64,000 nucleotides of DNA from contig NZ_MLFK01000013.1 of the NCBI RefSeq assembly GCF_001879205.1, positions 124,001 through 188,000 on the forward strand, written 5' to 3'. Below the pieces are notes generated by a model that was not told the origin of the DNA, made no database searches, and saw nothing but the letters and a program-made list of their open reading frames with translations. Made by a program: the position numbers and the translations under genes. Shown here in pieces: positions 53,511-62,228 of the stretch; the first letter of the stretch is position 1; every line of letters starts with the position of its first letter. This DNA is from Flavobacterium johnsoniae. Its GTDB lineage: Bacteria; Bacteroidota; Bacteroidia; Flavobacteriales; Flavobacteriaceae.

Positions 53511-53870
53511 ATGAAAATAGAAACCCACATTATAAACAACAACCGAATCGCCTAAGTTATCGCTGAAAGCCCAATTATTCAATCGATTGAAGATGGTTCA
53601 GATTTAGTTGCCACTATTTATTATCAGGATTTTGACCGTATCATTCTGTATGAAAAAGACATAACACCGCTTTTCTTTGATTTAAAAAATGGAATTGCCG
53701 GCGAAATACTTCAAAAATTTTCCAATTTTAGAGTCCGTCTGGCCATTATTGGCGATTTTGAAAAATTTAAAAGTAAAAGCATTCAGTACTTTATTTTTGA
53801 AAGCAATAAAAATCGAAAAATCAATTTTGTGAAAAGCTTAGATGAAGCATTAAAAATAATGTCAAATTAA
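53511..53870 (+). pseudogene. DUF4180 family gene with an internal stop codon
   Basis: Reading from ATG 53511 gives 14 codons, then TAA at 53553-53555, then an open frame to 53870. The whole reads as a DUF4180 protein of 119 codons: I-A-(stop)-V-I-A-E, then F-F-D-L-K-N-G-I-A-G-E-I-L-Q-K-F and L-A-I-I-G-D-F-E. The stop stands where the family normally has Glu (I-A-E-V), so one base change, GAA to TAA, explains it. The rest is intact, so the change is probably recent or a sequencing error. Function of the family is unknown. Confidence 0.85.
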
Positions 53871-53931
53871 AATAAGCCGCTTTTAAGATCGCTGGATTTT
53901 CCGTATATTGCAAAGAACAAAAACTACAAGC

Positions 53932-54345
53932 ATGGCAAAAAATATAGAAAATCTTATTCCGCACAGAGCTCCGTTTCTTTTTGTTGATGAAGTACTATCT
54001 TATACCAAAGAAGAAATAATTGGTATCAAAACATTTACAGAAAAAGATCACTGGCTTCAGGGGAGTTTTCCTGAACTTGACATTATCCCGGGAACAATTT
54101 TAATAGAAGCCATGGCACAATGCGGAGGTGCCGGAGTTAAACTTTTAGGTGTAACCGATGGAATATTTGGTTTGGTAAGCATCGAAAACGCCGAATTTTA
54201 CAACGGGGCAAAATTTGGCGATCAGGTCAAATTTGTAATCGAAAATATTCGCTTAAGCGAAAAAATAATAAAACAGCAGGGAACTGCTTATATTGATGAC
54301 AAGGTAATCATGAAAGCAGGCTGGATGTGCGTTAAAATTGCCTGA
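53932..54345 (+). CDS. FabZ-like 3-hydroxyacyl-ACP dehydratase family protein
   Basis: From ATG 53932 the protein has 137 residues with the hot-dog fold motifs L-I-P-H-R-A-P-F-L-F-V-D-E-V and P-G-T-I-L-I-E-A-M-A-Q, holding the catalytic His and Glu. A TTG at 53908 was rejected because TATATTG at this place looks like a promoter. It dehydrates a hydroxyacyl-ACP in fatty acid or related synthesis. It is shorter than FabZ in E. coli by a few residues and lies alone, so it is probably an accessory paralogue. Confidence 0.88.
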   Translation: MAKNIENLIPHRAPFLFVDEVLSYTKEEIIGIKTFTEKDHWLQGSFPELDIIPGTILIEAMAQCGGAGVKLLGVTDGIFGLVSIENAEFYNGAKFGDQVKFVIENIRLSEKIIKQQGTAYIDDKVIMKAGWMCVKIA

Positions 54346-54524
54346 CATAAATTCAAATTTCAAATCCGGTTAATTGCCACTCTTAACTTCCCAAGGCTTC
54401 AGAACAAGAGCTGAAATCTAAAATTCCAAACTTGTCCGAAATCGCCCTCTAAATTGTCTTATAAAAACCTATCTGTTTGATTTTTAAAGAATAAATTTGA
54501 TATTCAACTTTAAAAATCGTGAAG

Positions 54525-55010
54525 ATGAGTACAGCAAATTTTACTACAGCAATAATTGTCGATCAATCTCCAAAAGAAGTTTTTGATGCCGTTACCAACG
54601 TGCGAGGATGGTGGTCAGAAGAAATAGAAGGAAATACGGCCAAACTTAACAATGAATTTAATTACCATTATGAAGATGTTCATCGCTGTAAAGTTAAATT
54701 GATTGAGGTTATTCCAAATCAAAAAATTGTCTGGCTGGTGGAAGAAAACTATTTTAAATTCACAGAAGATAAAACCGAGTGGACAGGAACTAAACCAACT
54801 TTTGAAATTTCTGAAAAAGAAGGAAAAACAGAACTTCGTTTTACGCACTTTGGCCTAACCTCAGAATACGAATGTTTTGAAATATGTCAAGGCGCCTGGA
54901 CAAACTACATTCAGAACAGTTTAAAAAAATTAATTACAACAGGAAAAGGCGAACCCAACGCAACCGGAAGACCCCAAACTGAAAACGAAAAAAAATTATC
55001 TCAAAACTAA
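54525..55010 (+). CDS. SRPBCC/AHSA1 family protein
   Basis: From ATG 54525 (a GTG at 54519 is possible) the 161-residue protein has the START-like fold of AHSA1 proteins: P-K-E-V-F-D-A-V-T-N-V-R-G-W-W-S, K-V-K-L-I-E-V-I-P-N-Q-K-I-V-W and L-R-F-T-H-F-G-L. These bind hydrophobic ligands or act as stress-related proteins; ligand unknown. The -7 box TAAATTTG (54492-54499) is 25 nt upstream. It is a single gene. Confidence 0.87.
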   Translation: MSTANFTTAIIVDQSPKEVFDAVTNVRGWWSEEIEGNTAKLNNEFNYHYEDVHRCKVKLIEVIPNQKIVWLVEENYFKFTEDKTEWTGTKPTFEISEKEGKTELRFTHFGLTSEYECFEICQGAWTNYIQNSLKKLITTGKGEPNATGRPQTENEKKLSQN

Positions 55011-55122
55011 GCGCTTAATTTTGATAAAAAACCCAGCCTCTTAGCACCTCATTACTTAGTCCCTTAAAAAGAACCTCTTTTTTTTTAAGCTACAACAATA
55101 GTAGATTTGGCTACAGCTGTCG

Positions 55123-55154
55123 TTTTGATGTTACGCAACTTTGTAACATCAAAA
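55123..55154 (+). promoter_or_regulatory. Perfect 12-bp palindrome upstream of the NmrA-AraC operon
   Basis: TTTTGATGTTAC (55123-55134) and GTAACATCAAAA (55143-55154) are exact reverse complements separated by 8 nt. The centre has AACTTTG (55137-55143), a promoter-like -7 half, and the start codon is 10 nt away, so this is a likely operator. Confidence 0.65.
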
Positions 55155-55164
55155 ATTAGAACAG

Positions 55165-56061
55165 ATGAAAATTATAATTACAGGTTCTTTAGGGAACATC
55201 AGCAAACCCTTAGCTTCAATATTGATTGAAAAAGGGCATTCGGTTACGGTAATTACCAGCAGTAACCAAAGACAAGAAGAAATTGAAAAACTAGGTGCAA
55301 AAGCTGCAGTTGGTTCGGTAGAAGATTTAAACTTTCTAACGCAGACTTTTACCGGAGCCGATGCCGTTTACTGCATGATTCCGCGAGCGAATTATTTTGA
55401 CCCAAATCTGGATTTGGATGCCTTTACCCGCAAAATTGGAAATACGTATGCGCAGGCTATTAAACAATCCGGCGTAAAACGAATCGTTTTCCTGAGCAGT
55501 ATTGGTGCACATTTAGAACAAAACTCAGGAATTATTCAGCGCTATAATGAAATCGAAGCGGTTTTAAAGCAGCTTTCAGATGTTTCGATTACTTTTATGC
55601 GTCCTACTTCTTTTTATTACAATTTACTGGCTTATATCCCAATGATTAAAAATCAAGGCTTTATCTCCGCAAATTACGGAGCCGATGAATTGATTCCGTG
55701 GGTTTCTCCAAATGATATTGCCGAAGCTGTTGCCGAGGAAATCACAAATCCGACCGACGGGAAAAAAATCCGTTATGTAGTAAGCGAAGAAGTAACCGGC
55801 CATGAAACTGCACGAATTCTTGGTGAGGCCATTGGAAAACCAGATTTAAAATGGCAGTTAATAACCAATGAAGAAACACTGAAAGGATTAGTTTCTGCAG
55901 GGATTCAGCCCAAAATTGCCGCAGGTTTAACCGAAATGTATGCCGGACTTTACAGTGGTTTACTGGGTGAGGATTTTGCTAAAAATAAACCTGCCTTATT
56001 TGGGAAAACAAAATTGGCTGATTATGCCCATGAATTTGCATCAATTTATAATCCAAAATAA
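55165..56061 (+). CDS. NmrA-like NAD(P)-binding protein
   Basis: The 298-residue protein has a Rossmann fold with I-T-G-S-L-G-N-I-S-K-P (about 5-15) and V-A-V-G-S-V-E-D-L-like turn, then F-L-S-S-I-G-A-H and a C-terminal substrate region. It resembles NmrA/HSCARG-type sensors and reductases that use NAD(P)H. It is 13 nt upstream of an AraC gene, which probably controls it and itself. No active-site Tyr-Lys pair typical for true short-chain dehydrogenases is evident. Confidence 0.88.
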   Translation: MKIIITGSLGNISKPLASILIEKGHSVTVITSSNQRQEEIEKLGAKAAVGSVEDLNFLTQTFTGADAVYCMIPRANYFDPNLDLDAFTRKIGNTYAQAIKQSGVKRIVFLSSIGAHLEQNSGIIQRYNEIEAVLKQLSDVSITFMRPTSFYYNLLAYIPMIKNQGFISANYGADELIPWVSPNDIAEAVAEEITNPTDGKKIRYVVSEEVTGHETARILGEAIGKPDLKWQLITNEETLKGLVSAGIQPKIAAGLTEMYAGLYSGLLGEDFAKNKPALFGKTKLADYAHEFASIYNPK

Positions 56062-56074
56062 ATAACTTTAGGCT

Positions 56075-56989
56075 ATGGCAAATCCGCAACCTTATCGAAT
56101 AAAAAGCATCAGCGAATTTCACGAGTTTCGAGATTTGCCAAAACCCGAACATCCTTTAGTAAGTGTTTATAATTTTGAAGATTTAAAGTATCTAAAAGAA
56201 AATGAACCCAAAAGCCTGATTCTTGATTTTTACTGCATCGCATTAAAAAGACATGCCAATGCAACGATGCGTTACGGCCAGCAGGAATATGATTTTAAAG
56301 AAGGAGTTTTGTTATTTATGGCACCGGGGCAGGTTTTTTCTATTGAAGGAAATGCTGATTTACAGCATACAGGATGGTCATTATTGATCCATCCTGATTT
56401 TTTATGGAATACGCCGCTTGCGCAGAAAATAAAACAGTACGAATACTTTGGCTATTCGGTTCATGAAGCACTTCACCTTTCGGATAAAGAAGAAAAAATG
56501 ATTATCGATATCATAAAAAATATCCAGCAGGAATATCAGTCTAATATTGATAAATTCAGCCAGGATGTTATTATTGCCCAAATCGAATTATTACTCACCT
56601 ACTCAGAACGTTTTTATAACAGACAATTTATAACCCGCAAAATAAGCAGTCATCAAATTCTGGCACGTTTAGAAAAACTGCTTGAAGATTATTTCAGCGA
56701 TGACTCACTCTCAAAAAAAGGCTTGCCAACCGTGCATTATATTGCCGAAAACTTAAATGTTTCGCCCAATTATTTAAGCGGCTTACTAAAACATCATACG
56801 GGCCAGACTACCCAGCATCATATTCATAATAAATTAATCGAAAAAGCAAAAGAAAAACTTTCTACAACCAGCTTATCCGTTAGCGAAATTGCGTTTGAAT
56901 TAGGTTTTGAACATCAGCAGTCATTCAGTAAACTGTTTAAAACCAAAACCAATGTTTCGCCTTTAGAATTCAGGCAGTCATTCAATTAA
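56075..56989 (+). CDS. AraC family transcriptional regulator
   Basis: The 304-residue regulator has an N-terminal cupin-like domain (about 50-170: F-M-A-P-G-Q-V-F-S-I-E, H-P-D-F-L-W) and a C-terminal double helix-turn-helix (about 205-300: I-A-E-N-L-N-V-S-P-N-Y-L-S-G-L-L-K and I-A-F-E-L-G-F-E-H-Q-Q-S-F-S-K-L-F-K). It lies 13 nt after the NmrA gene, so the two are one operon. Binding to the palindrome at 55123 is possible. Effector unknown. Confidence 0.93.
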   Translation: MANPQPYRIKSISEFHEFRDLPKPEHPLVSVYNFEDLKYLKENEPKSLILDFYCIALKRHANATMRYGQQEYDFKEGVLLFMAPGQVFSIEGNADLQHTGWSLLIHPDFLWNTPLAQKIKQYEYFGYSVHEALHLSDKEEKMIIDIIKNIQQEYQSNIDKFSQDVIIAQIELLLTYSERFYNRQFITRKISSHQILARLEKLLEDYFSDDSLSKKGLPTVHYIAENLNVSPNYLSGLLKHHTGQTTQHHIHNKLIEKAKEKLSTTSLSVSEIAFELGFEHQQSFSKLFKTKTNVSPLEFRQSFN

Positions 56990-57050
56990 AAAACATTTTA
57001 GCAAAACCATTTATAATTTCATAAATTCGTAAAACTAAACTGAAAAATTT

Positions 57051-57464
57051 ATGAACCCCATTTTAAGGAACATCCTGGCTGTTATTGTTGGAATTATCGT
57101 TGGAAGTATTGTTAATATGAGTATTATTTTAATAAGCGGATCGATTATTCCGCCTCCAAATGGTGTCGACAATACTACGATGGAAGGCCTGCAAAAAACA
57201 ATGCATTTATTTGAGGCCGAACATTTTATTTTTCCGTTTTTAGCACATGCTATCGGAACATTTGCCGGAGCAGTTACAACAGCTTTTATTGCTTTCAATC
57301 ACAAAAAGAAATTAGCTTTAGTAATTGGTGCTTTCTTTCTGCTGGGAGGTATTGTAAGCGTTTGTTCGCTTCCGTCGCCAATGTGGTTTACTGTTGTCGA
57401 TTTGGTTTTTGCGTATATACCAATGGCTTACCTGGCTTTAAGATTAGTTCGCAGTAAAAAATAA
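57051..57464 (+). CDS. Small four-helix membrane protein, unknown function
   Basis: The 137-residue protein has four hydrophobic segments (about 6-30, 60-78, 86-105, 112-132) and a central loop with P-P-P-N-G-V-D. I do not recognise the family from memory; similar proteins are common in Bacteroidota. It lies 10 nt before a small ArsR-like gene and likely shares a transcript with it. Confidence 0.82.
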   Translation: MNPILRNILAVIVGIIVGSIVNMSIILISGSIIPPPNGVDNTTMEGLQKTMHLFEAEHFIFPFLAHAIGTFAGAVTTAFIAFNHKKKLALVIGAFFLLGGIVSVCSLPSPMWFTVVDLVFAYIPMAYLALRLVRSKK

Positions 57465-57474
57465 AATTGAAAAA

Positions 57475-57690
57475 ATGAACGAGAAAACTCCAAAACAGAA
57501 ACCGGCAAAAATGTGTTACGAACATATTGGCGGAAAACTAGGTCAGCTGCTCGCCGTAACATTTGCTGAAAAAGGTTGGATTTCCAAGAAAAATCCAGCT
57601 GATAAACACTTGTATATTACCGATTTAGGTCAAAAAGAATTTACAAAATTAGGGATCGATGTATCAGAGATAAAACCGGAAGAATTATAA
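57475..57690 (+). CDS. Short ArsR-like winged-helix protein
   Basis: The 71-residue protein has M-C-Y-E-H-I-G-G-K-L-G and L-Y-I-T-D-L-G-Q-K-E-F-T-K-L-G, similar to the C-terminal end of ArsR-type proteins of which it would be a short form; databases label comparable proteins as ArsR family. It does not have a full helix-turn-helix plus wing at this length, so DNA binding is uncertain. The terminator hairpin overlaps its stop codon. Confidence 0.68.
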   Translation: MNEKTPKQKPAKMCYEHIGGKLGQLLAVTFAEKGWISKKNPADKHLYITDLGQKEFTKLGIDVSEIKPEEL

Positions 57691-57708
57691 AATTTTTCCG
57701 GTTTTTTT
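57672..57708 (+). terminator. Terminator overlapping the ArsR-like gene's end
   Basis: AAAACCGGAA (57672-57681) pairs with TTCCGGTTTT (57696-57705), then T. The left arm is inside the last codons of the gene. Confidence 0.88.
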
Positions 57709-57765
57709 AATTAAAAATATAATTCTAAATTTCATAACTTAGTTTGCTGTTTAATCCTTTAAATT

Positions 57766-58134
57766 ATGACTAAGAAAGAAATTGCACAAAACTTCTTAAA
57801 ACTTGCTGCAAGCGGGCATCCGCATGAGGGATTTAGGCTTTATGCTGGAGAAAATTTCAAACACCATAATGTTCATTTTAAAGGTGATGCCGATACTTTA
57901 ATGCTGGCTATGGAAGAATCCGCCAGAAAAAATCCAAATAAAATTTTTACTATTCATCATATTTTAGAAGATGACAATTTGGTTGCCGTACATTCACATT
58001 TAAAACAAACCCCAACAGATATTGGTTTTGCAGTCGTTCATATTTTAAAATTCAAAGCAGATAAAATAATTGAACTCTGGGATTTAGGACAGCCAATTCC
58101 GAGCGAAACAATAAACGAAAATGGGATGTTTTAG
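57766..58134 (+). CDS. Nuclear transport factor 2 / SnoaL-like protein
   Basis: The 122-residue protein has the SnoaL-type cone fold pattern: K-E-I-A-Q-N-F-L-K-L, H-H-N-V-H-F, V-A-V-H-S-H-L and H-I-L-K-F-K-A-D-K-I-I-E-L-W-D-L-G-Q-P. The last block is typical of the superfamily. Substrate or activity is unknown; some members are isomerases or only binding proteins. It is a single gene, followed by a repeat hairpin. Confidence 0.85.
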   Translation: MTKKEIAQNFLKLAASGHPHEGFRLYAGENFKHHNVHFKGDADTLMLAMEESARKNPNKIFTIHHILEDDNLVAVHSHLKQTPTDIGFAVVHILKFKADKIIELWDLGQPIPSETINENGMF

Positions 58135-58151
58135 ATTACTGGTTAGTTTGC

Positions 58152-58251
58152 AGTATTCAGTCGCAGTCGCGGTTCAGTCGCAGATTACAGCTGAAAAACT
58201 GAGACTGAGACTGAGACTGAACACTGAGACTGAACACTGCGACTGAATACT
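58152..58251. repeat. CAGTC/GACTG word array with perfect 16-nt arms
   Basis: AGTATTCAGTCGCAGT (58152-58167) is the exact reverse complement of ACTGCGACTGAATACT (58236-58251). Between them GAGACT recurs three times and CAGTCGCAG twice. The element fills the gap between the SnoaL-like and serine hydrolase genes. Confidence 0.8.
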
Positions 58252-58279
58252 AAACACTAAAAATACTGAATACTAAAAA

Positions 58280-59323
58280 ATGAACCACAAAACCCTATCC
58301 TTACTTTCTTTACTTTTCCTTTTAATAAACTGCAATTCATTTGCTCAGAAAAAAGATAGTTACATAACTCAAATCGACAGTGTTATTCAAAATAGTACTT
58401 CTCCTGTTTTTAATGGCGCAGTTTTAATTTCGAAAAACGGAAAAACATTATATTCCAAAGTAAAAGGCTTTGCTGATTTTAAAACTAAAAAGTCCCTAAC
58501 AGCCAATACACAATTCGAAATCATGTCGAATAGTAAACAAGTCGCTGCTGTTTTGATTTTACTGGAAGTAGAAAAAGGCAAAATTAATCTGCAGGATCCT
58601 ATCAAAAAATATCTGCCTGAACTTACCCAAACCTGGGCAGATTCTGTCACCATACATCAACTTTTAAATCATACGCACGGAATTGTTGACATCAATAAGC
58701 CTCTGGAATTTAAACCCGGAACTAATTTTCATTACGGAAATCTTAATTACAGCCTTTTGGGACAAATTGTTGAGCATATTTCGAAAAAAAGCTACAGCGA
58801 AACAGCCAATGCACTTTTCAAAAAACTTCAAATGAAAAATACTTTATGTTATTCCGATAGTAAAAAACAAAATTTAGCGGCAGGATATATAAATAATAAA
58901 AACACATTTGAGACTGTCGAAAAAACAATGATAACAAATGAAAATTTAGGTGCTGACGGCATAATTTCCACTGTAAATGATTTAGCAACCTGGAATAATA
59001 ATCTCCACAAAGGAAAAATTCTAAAACCAGAAACGTATCAATTAATGATACAATCCACAGTGCTGTCACAACATAACTTTTTTGGAAAAGAGAAAGAACC
59101 TTATGGCTACGCCATTCGAAATATCGAAAAAGAACCTGCAAAATATTTAGGTCATACAGGATTAGGCGATGGTTTTTCTTCTGTAAATTTGTATTTCCCT
59201 CAAAGTGATGTGAGTTTGATTGTACTGGAAAATCAGATGAATGAAAATTCAGATTTGTTTTATATCAATGAATTTAAAATCAAAAACATACTGCTGAAAA
59301 GTGATTTACTTCAAAAAAAATAA
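58280..59323 (+). CDS. Exported class C-type serine hydrolase (beta-lactamase/PBP-like)
   Basis: The 347-residue protein has a signal peptide (cleaved near SFAQ; a Cys at 18 could also make it a lipoprotein), the S-x-x-K motif with Ser83 and Lys86 (S-N-S-K), and the second motif H-Y-G-N. The third is near H-T-G-L-G-D-G. This is the fold of class C beta-lactamases, carboxypeptidases and esterases. The family has many substrates; beta-lactam resistance should not be assumed. It is 5 nt before the second DUF1801 gene. Confidence 0.9.
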   Translation: MNHKTLSLLSLLFLLINCNSFAQKKDSYITQIDSVIQNSTSPVFNGAVLISKNGKTLYSKVKGFADFKTKKSLTANTQFEIMSNSKQVAAVLILLEVEKGKINLQDPIKKYLPELTQTWADSVTIHQLLNHTHGIVDINKPLEFKPGTNFHYGNLNYSLLGQIVEHISKKSYSETANALFKKLQMKNTLCYSDSKKQNLAAGYINNKNTFETVEKTMITNENLGADGIISTVNDLATWNNNLHKGKILKPETYQLMIQSTVLSQHNFFGKEKEPYGYAIRNIEKEPAKYLGHTGLGDGFSSVNLYFPQSDVSLIVLENQMNENSDLFYINEFKIKNILLKSDLLQKK

Positions 59324-59328
59324 ATATT

Positions 59329-59751
59329 ATGGCAAAGAATAAAACCGCAGAAACAGACAGCAGTGTTATTGATTTCATAAATGCCGTAGATAGCGAAGCA
59401 AAGAGAAATGATGCTTTTGAACTGGTAAAAACAATGAAACAGATTACCGGTTTTGAGCCTAAAATGTGGGGACCAAGCATTATTGGTTTCGGAACGTATC
59501 ATTACAAATATGCCAGTGGTCATGAAGGCGATGCACCTTTAGCTGCTTTTTCTCCAAGAAAAGCCGCGACTACAGTATATTTTTATTTACCTGAAGAAAA
59601 GAGAGAAGAACTTCTTTCAAAACTAGGAAAACACAAAGTATCAAAAGCCTGTATTTACATCAATAAACTAGCTGATATTGACATCGAAGTCTTAAAAAAA
59701 ATAATTTTGCTTTCGATTGAATATACCCACAATCTATATCCATCAAAATAA
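59329..59751 (+). CDS. DUF1801 domain protein
   Basis: The 140-residue protein shows the DUF1801 pattern with F-E-P-K-M-W-G-P-S-I-I-G-F-G-T-Y-H-Y-K-Y and A-A-F-S-P-R-K-A-A-T-T-V-Y-F-Y. It is 5 nt after the serine hydrolase gene and 2 nt before an MBL gene, so they form one operon. It differs clearly from the DUF1801 protein at 51510. Function unknown. Confidence 0.88.
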   Translation: MAKNKTAETDSSVIDFINAVDSEAKRNDAFELVKTMKQITGFEPKMWGPSIIGFGTYHYKYASGHEGDAPLAAFSPRKAATTVYFYLPEEKREELLSKLGKHKVSKACIYINKLADIDIEVLKKIILLSIEYTHNLYPSK

Positions 59752-59753
59752 AA

Positions 59754-60857
59754 ATGATCACATTCTTAATTATAGTTCTTATACTCGTTCTTATCGCTTA
59801 TAATTTCCTGCAGCATCCAAAATTTGGAAAAAAGCCTTCGGGCGAAAGATTAGCTTTAATTGAAAAATCTCCTCAATATAAAAACGGAAAATTCGAAAAT
59901 CAAAGCTTCACGCCGGATCTGACCGAAGGCGCAACATTTCTTGGGGTTTTACTGGAGTTCTTCTTTAAAAAAGTCGATAGAAAAGTTCCAACAGATTTAA
60001 TTCCGTCAATCAAAACCAATTTAAACGAGCTTTCAATCGATCAGGATGTTTTGGTCTGGTTTGGGCATTCTTCTTATTTTATTCAGCTCGAAGGAAAACG
60101 GTTTTTAATCGATCCGGTTTTCAGCGGGAACGCCTCTCCTATTTCGGGCACCACAAAATCGTTTAAAGGAACGGATATTTATACCGTAGATGATCTTCCC
60201 GAAATTGATTATCTGTTGATTACGCACGACCATTACGACCATTTAGATTATGACACCATCATCAAATTAAAACCGAAAACCAAAAAAGTAATAACCGCAC
60301 TTGGCGTTGGTTCTCATTTTGAGTTTTGGGGATTTTCAAAAGAGATAATTATCGAAAAAGACTGGTTCGAAAAAATAGAATTAGATCAAAACCTAACACT
60401 TTATACTACGCCGTCGCGTCATTTTTCAGGAAGAAGTTTTAAACGCTGCAATACGCTTTGGACTTCATTTGTTCTGGAAGCCAAAGGTTTTAAAATGTAT
60501 TTGGGCGGAGACAGTGGTTATGACAAACATTTTGCAGAAATAGGAGCTAAATTCGGTCCGTTTGATATCGCTTTAATCGATAACGGGCAATACAACGAAA
60601 AATGGAAATACATTCATAATATGCCAGATGATGTCATAAAAGCCATAAAAGATTTAAAAGCAAAAAGAGTTTTTCCGGTTCATTCTTCGAAATTTGCATT
60701 ATCCCTCCATCCCTGGGATGAACCATTGACAAAAGTAACAGAATCAAATGCCAAATCAGAAAATCCAATTCCGCTGATTACCCCAATGATTGGAGAATTA
60801 GTAGAACTGAAAAACGAAAAACAAGAGTTTAAGCAATGGTGGAAAGGGATTAGGTAA
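59754..60857 (+). CDS. MBL-fold metal-dependent hydrolase (NAPE-PLD/UlaG-like)
   Basis: The 367-residue protein has an N-terminal membrane helix (about 2-18), and the metal-binding motif in T-H-D-H-Y-D-H-L-D, with further metal ligands in L-G-G-D-S-G-Y and P-V-H-S-S-K-F. It resembles the NAPE-hydrolysing phospholipase D-like and UlaG-type lactonases. Substrate unknown; the N-terminal helix suggests it acts at the inner membrane surface. It follows the DUF1801 gene by 2 nt. A repeat array follows. Confidence 0.88.
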   Translation: MITFLIIVLILVLIAYNFLQHPKFGKKPSGERLALIEKSPQYKNGKFENQSFTPDLTEGATFLGVLLEFFFKKVDRKVPTDLIPSIKTNLNELSIDQDVLVWFGHSSYFIQLEGKRFLIDPVFSGNASPISGTTKSFKGTDIYTVDDLPEIDYLLITHDHYDHLDYDTIIKLKPKTKKVITALGVGSHFEFWGFSKEIIIEKDWFEKIELDQNLTLYTTPSRHFSGRSFKRCNTLWTSFVLEAKGFKMYLGGDSGYDKHFAEIGAKFGPFDIALIDNGQYNEKWKYIHNMPDDVIKAIKDLKAKRVFPVHSSKFALSLHPWDEPLTKVTESNAKSENPIPLITPMIGELVELKNEKQEFKQWWKGIR

Positions 60858-60859
60858 TG

Positions 60860-61046
60860 GTTGATCGTTGATCGTTGATCGTTGATCGTTGATTGCAAAC
60901 TTAAAACACTCATTTGTCAACCTATCGATTCTGAGTCTTTCGGGATAAGGGCGCACAAGGTCTTCGACTTCGCTCAGCCTGACAAACTGGATAAAACCTG
61001 AAACTTGAAACTTCAAACCTGAAACCTGAAACCTGAAACCTGAAAC
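60860..61046. repeat. GTTGATC tandem array and AAACCTG array
   Basis: GTTGATC is repeated in tandem at 60860-60887 (four units, then GTTGATT). Further on, CTTCGACTTCGCTCAGCCTGACAA-like sequence (60963-60986) and the tandem word AAACCTG (about 61000-61046) follow. Together they fill the gap of 216 nt before the lactonase gene. Confidence 0.8.
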
Positions 61047-61073
61047 TGTAAAAACAAATAAAAACTAAAAACC

Positions 61074-62198
61074 TTGAAACTAAAACTAACCTATATAACC
61101 ATCACCTTTCTATTCACCTTAAATGTTTTATCTCAAAACACCTATGTCTTTTTAGGATCGTACAATCGCGATAAAACGGCAGAAGCAATTCAGGTTTATC
61201 AATTGGATACTGTAAATGGTAAATTGAGCAAAATAACTTCGGTAAAAGATATTGTAAATCCATCGTATTTGACGATTTCTCCAAACGGCAAATATGTTTA
61301 TGCCTGTACCGATACCAAAACGCCAAATGCAGGAAGTATAAGCAGTTTCGAGTTTAACCCTCAAAATAAAAGCCTCACTTTTTTAAACAGTCAAAGAAGC
61401 GGCGGTGAAAATCCCGTTTATGTCACCGTTCATAAAAGCGGGAAATGGATCGCCAATGCGAATTATACAGAAGGAAGTGTTTCTGTTTTTCCAATTTTAG
61501 AAAACGGTAAAATCGATTCTATTGCTCAAAATTTCCAATACATCGACGGAAGTACACACAAAGAACGACAAACCAGATCTCACGTTCATTCGGCTGTATT
61601 TTCTCCTCAATTCGATTATTTGTTTCTGCCAGATTTAGGTGCCGATAAAATTCGCTGTTATGCTTTTGATGAAAATAAAAAACAGCCTTTAATCGAAACC
61701 CAAAATCCATTTACAAAAACTGATTTAGAAGCCGGACCAAGACATTTCACCTTTCATCCAAATCAAAAATGGGGTTATTGTATTGAAGAAATGGCGGGAC
61801 AAATAAGCGTTTACAATTATGAAAATGGTGTTTTGAGCAAAATACAGCGTATTGCCACGCATCCTGATAAAATAAAAGAAGGTTTTGAAAGTTCTGATAT
61901 TCATATTTCTCCGGATGGAAAATTTCTATACGCTGCAAACCGAGGCAAGGAAAACAATATTGCAATTTTCTCTATTGATGAAAACGGAATCCTGAAAAAC
62001 ATTGGTTATCAGTCAACTTTAGGAAAACATCCCCGCATTTTTGCCCTTGATGAGAGCGGAAAGTTTTTAGTAGCATCGAATGTCTTATCCGGAAATATTA
62101 TTGTTTTTAAAAGAGATTCTAAAACCGGATTATTAAAAAAAACAGGAAAAGAAATTAAAATGGAGAACGTTTCTTGTGTACAGATTCGAAAAATTTGA
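61074..62198 (+). CDS. Lactonase family (6-phosphogluconolactonase-like) seven-bladed propeller protein
   Basis: The 374-residue protein starts at TTG 61074 (no ATG fits before the signal peptide) with a signal sequence ending near VLSQ. Then come propeller blades: N-P-S-Y-L-T-I-S-P-N-G-K-Y-V-Y-A, R-S-H-V-H-S-A-V-F-S-P, A-G-P-R-H-F-T-F-H-P-N and S-D-I-H-I-S-P-D-G-K-F-L-Y-A. Family members hydrolyse sugar lactones; export suggests a periplasmic role. It precedes a GNAT gene by 30 nt. Confidence 0.9.
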   Translation: MKLKLTYITITFLFTLNVLSQNTYVFLGSYNRDKTAEAIQVYQLDTVNGKLSKITSVKDIVNPSYLTISPNGKYVYACTDTKTPNAGSISSFEFNPQNKSLTFLNSQRSGGENPVYVTVHKSGKWIANANYTEGSVSVFPILENGKIDSIAQNFQYIDGSTHKERQTRSHVHSAVFSPQFDYLFLPDLGADKIRCYAFDENKKQPLIETQNPFTKTDLEAGPRHFTFHPNQKWGYCIEEMAGQISVYNYENGVLSKIQRIATHPDKIKEGFESSDIHISPDGKFLYAANRGKENNIAIFSIDENGILKNIGYQSTLGKHPRIFALDESGKFLVASNVLSGNIIVFKRDSKTGLLKKTGKEIKMENVSCVQIRKI

Positions 62199-62228
62199 AA
62201 TTAACTTGTAACTTAAAACCACAAAAAA

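Noticed and set aside
53553..53555. Recoding of the internal TAA in the DUF4180 gene
   Set aside because: TAA is not a selenocysteine or pyrrolysine codon; a plain nonsense change explains it.
60860..61046. CRISPR array
   Set aside because: The units are 7 nt tandem words without spacers and there are no cas genes.
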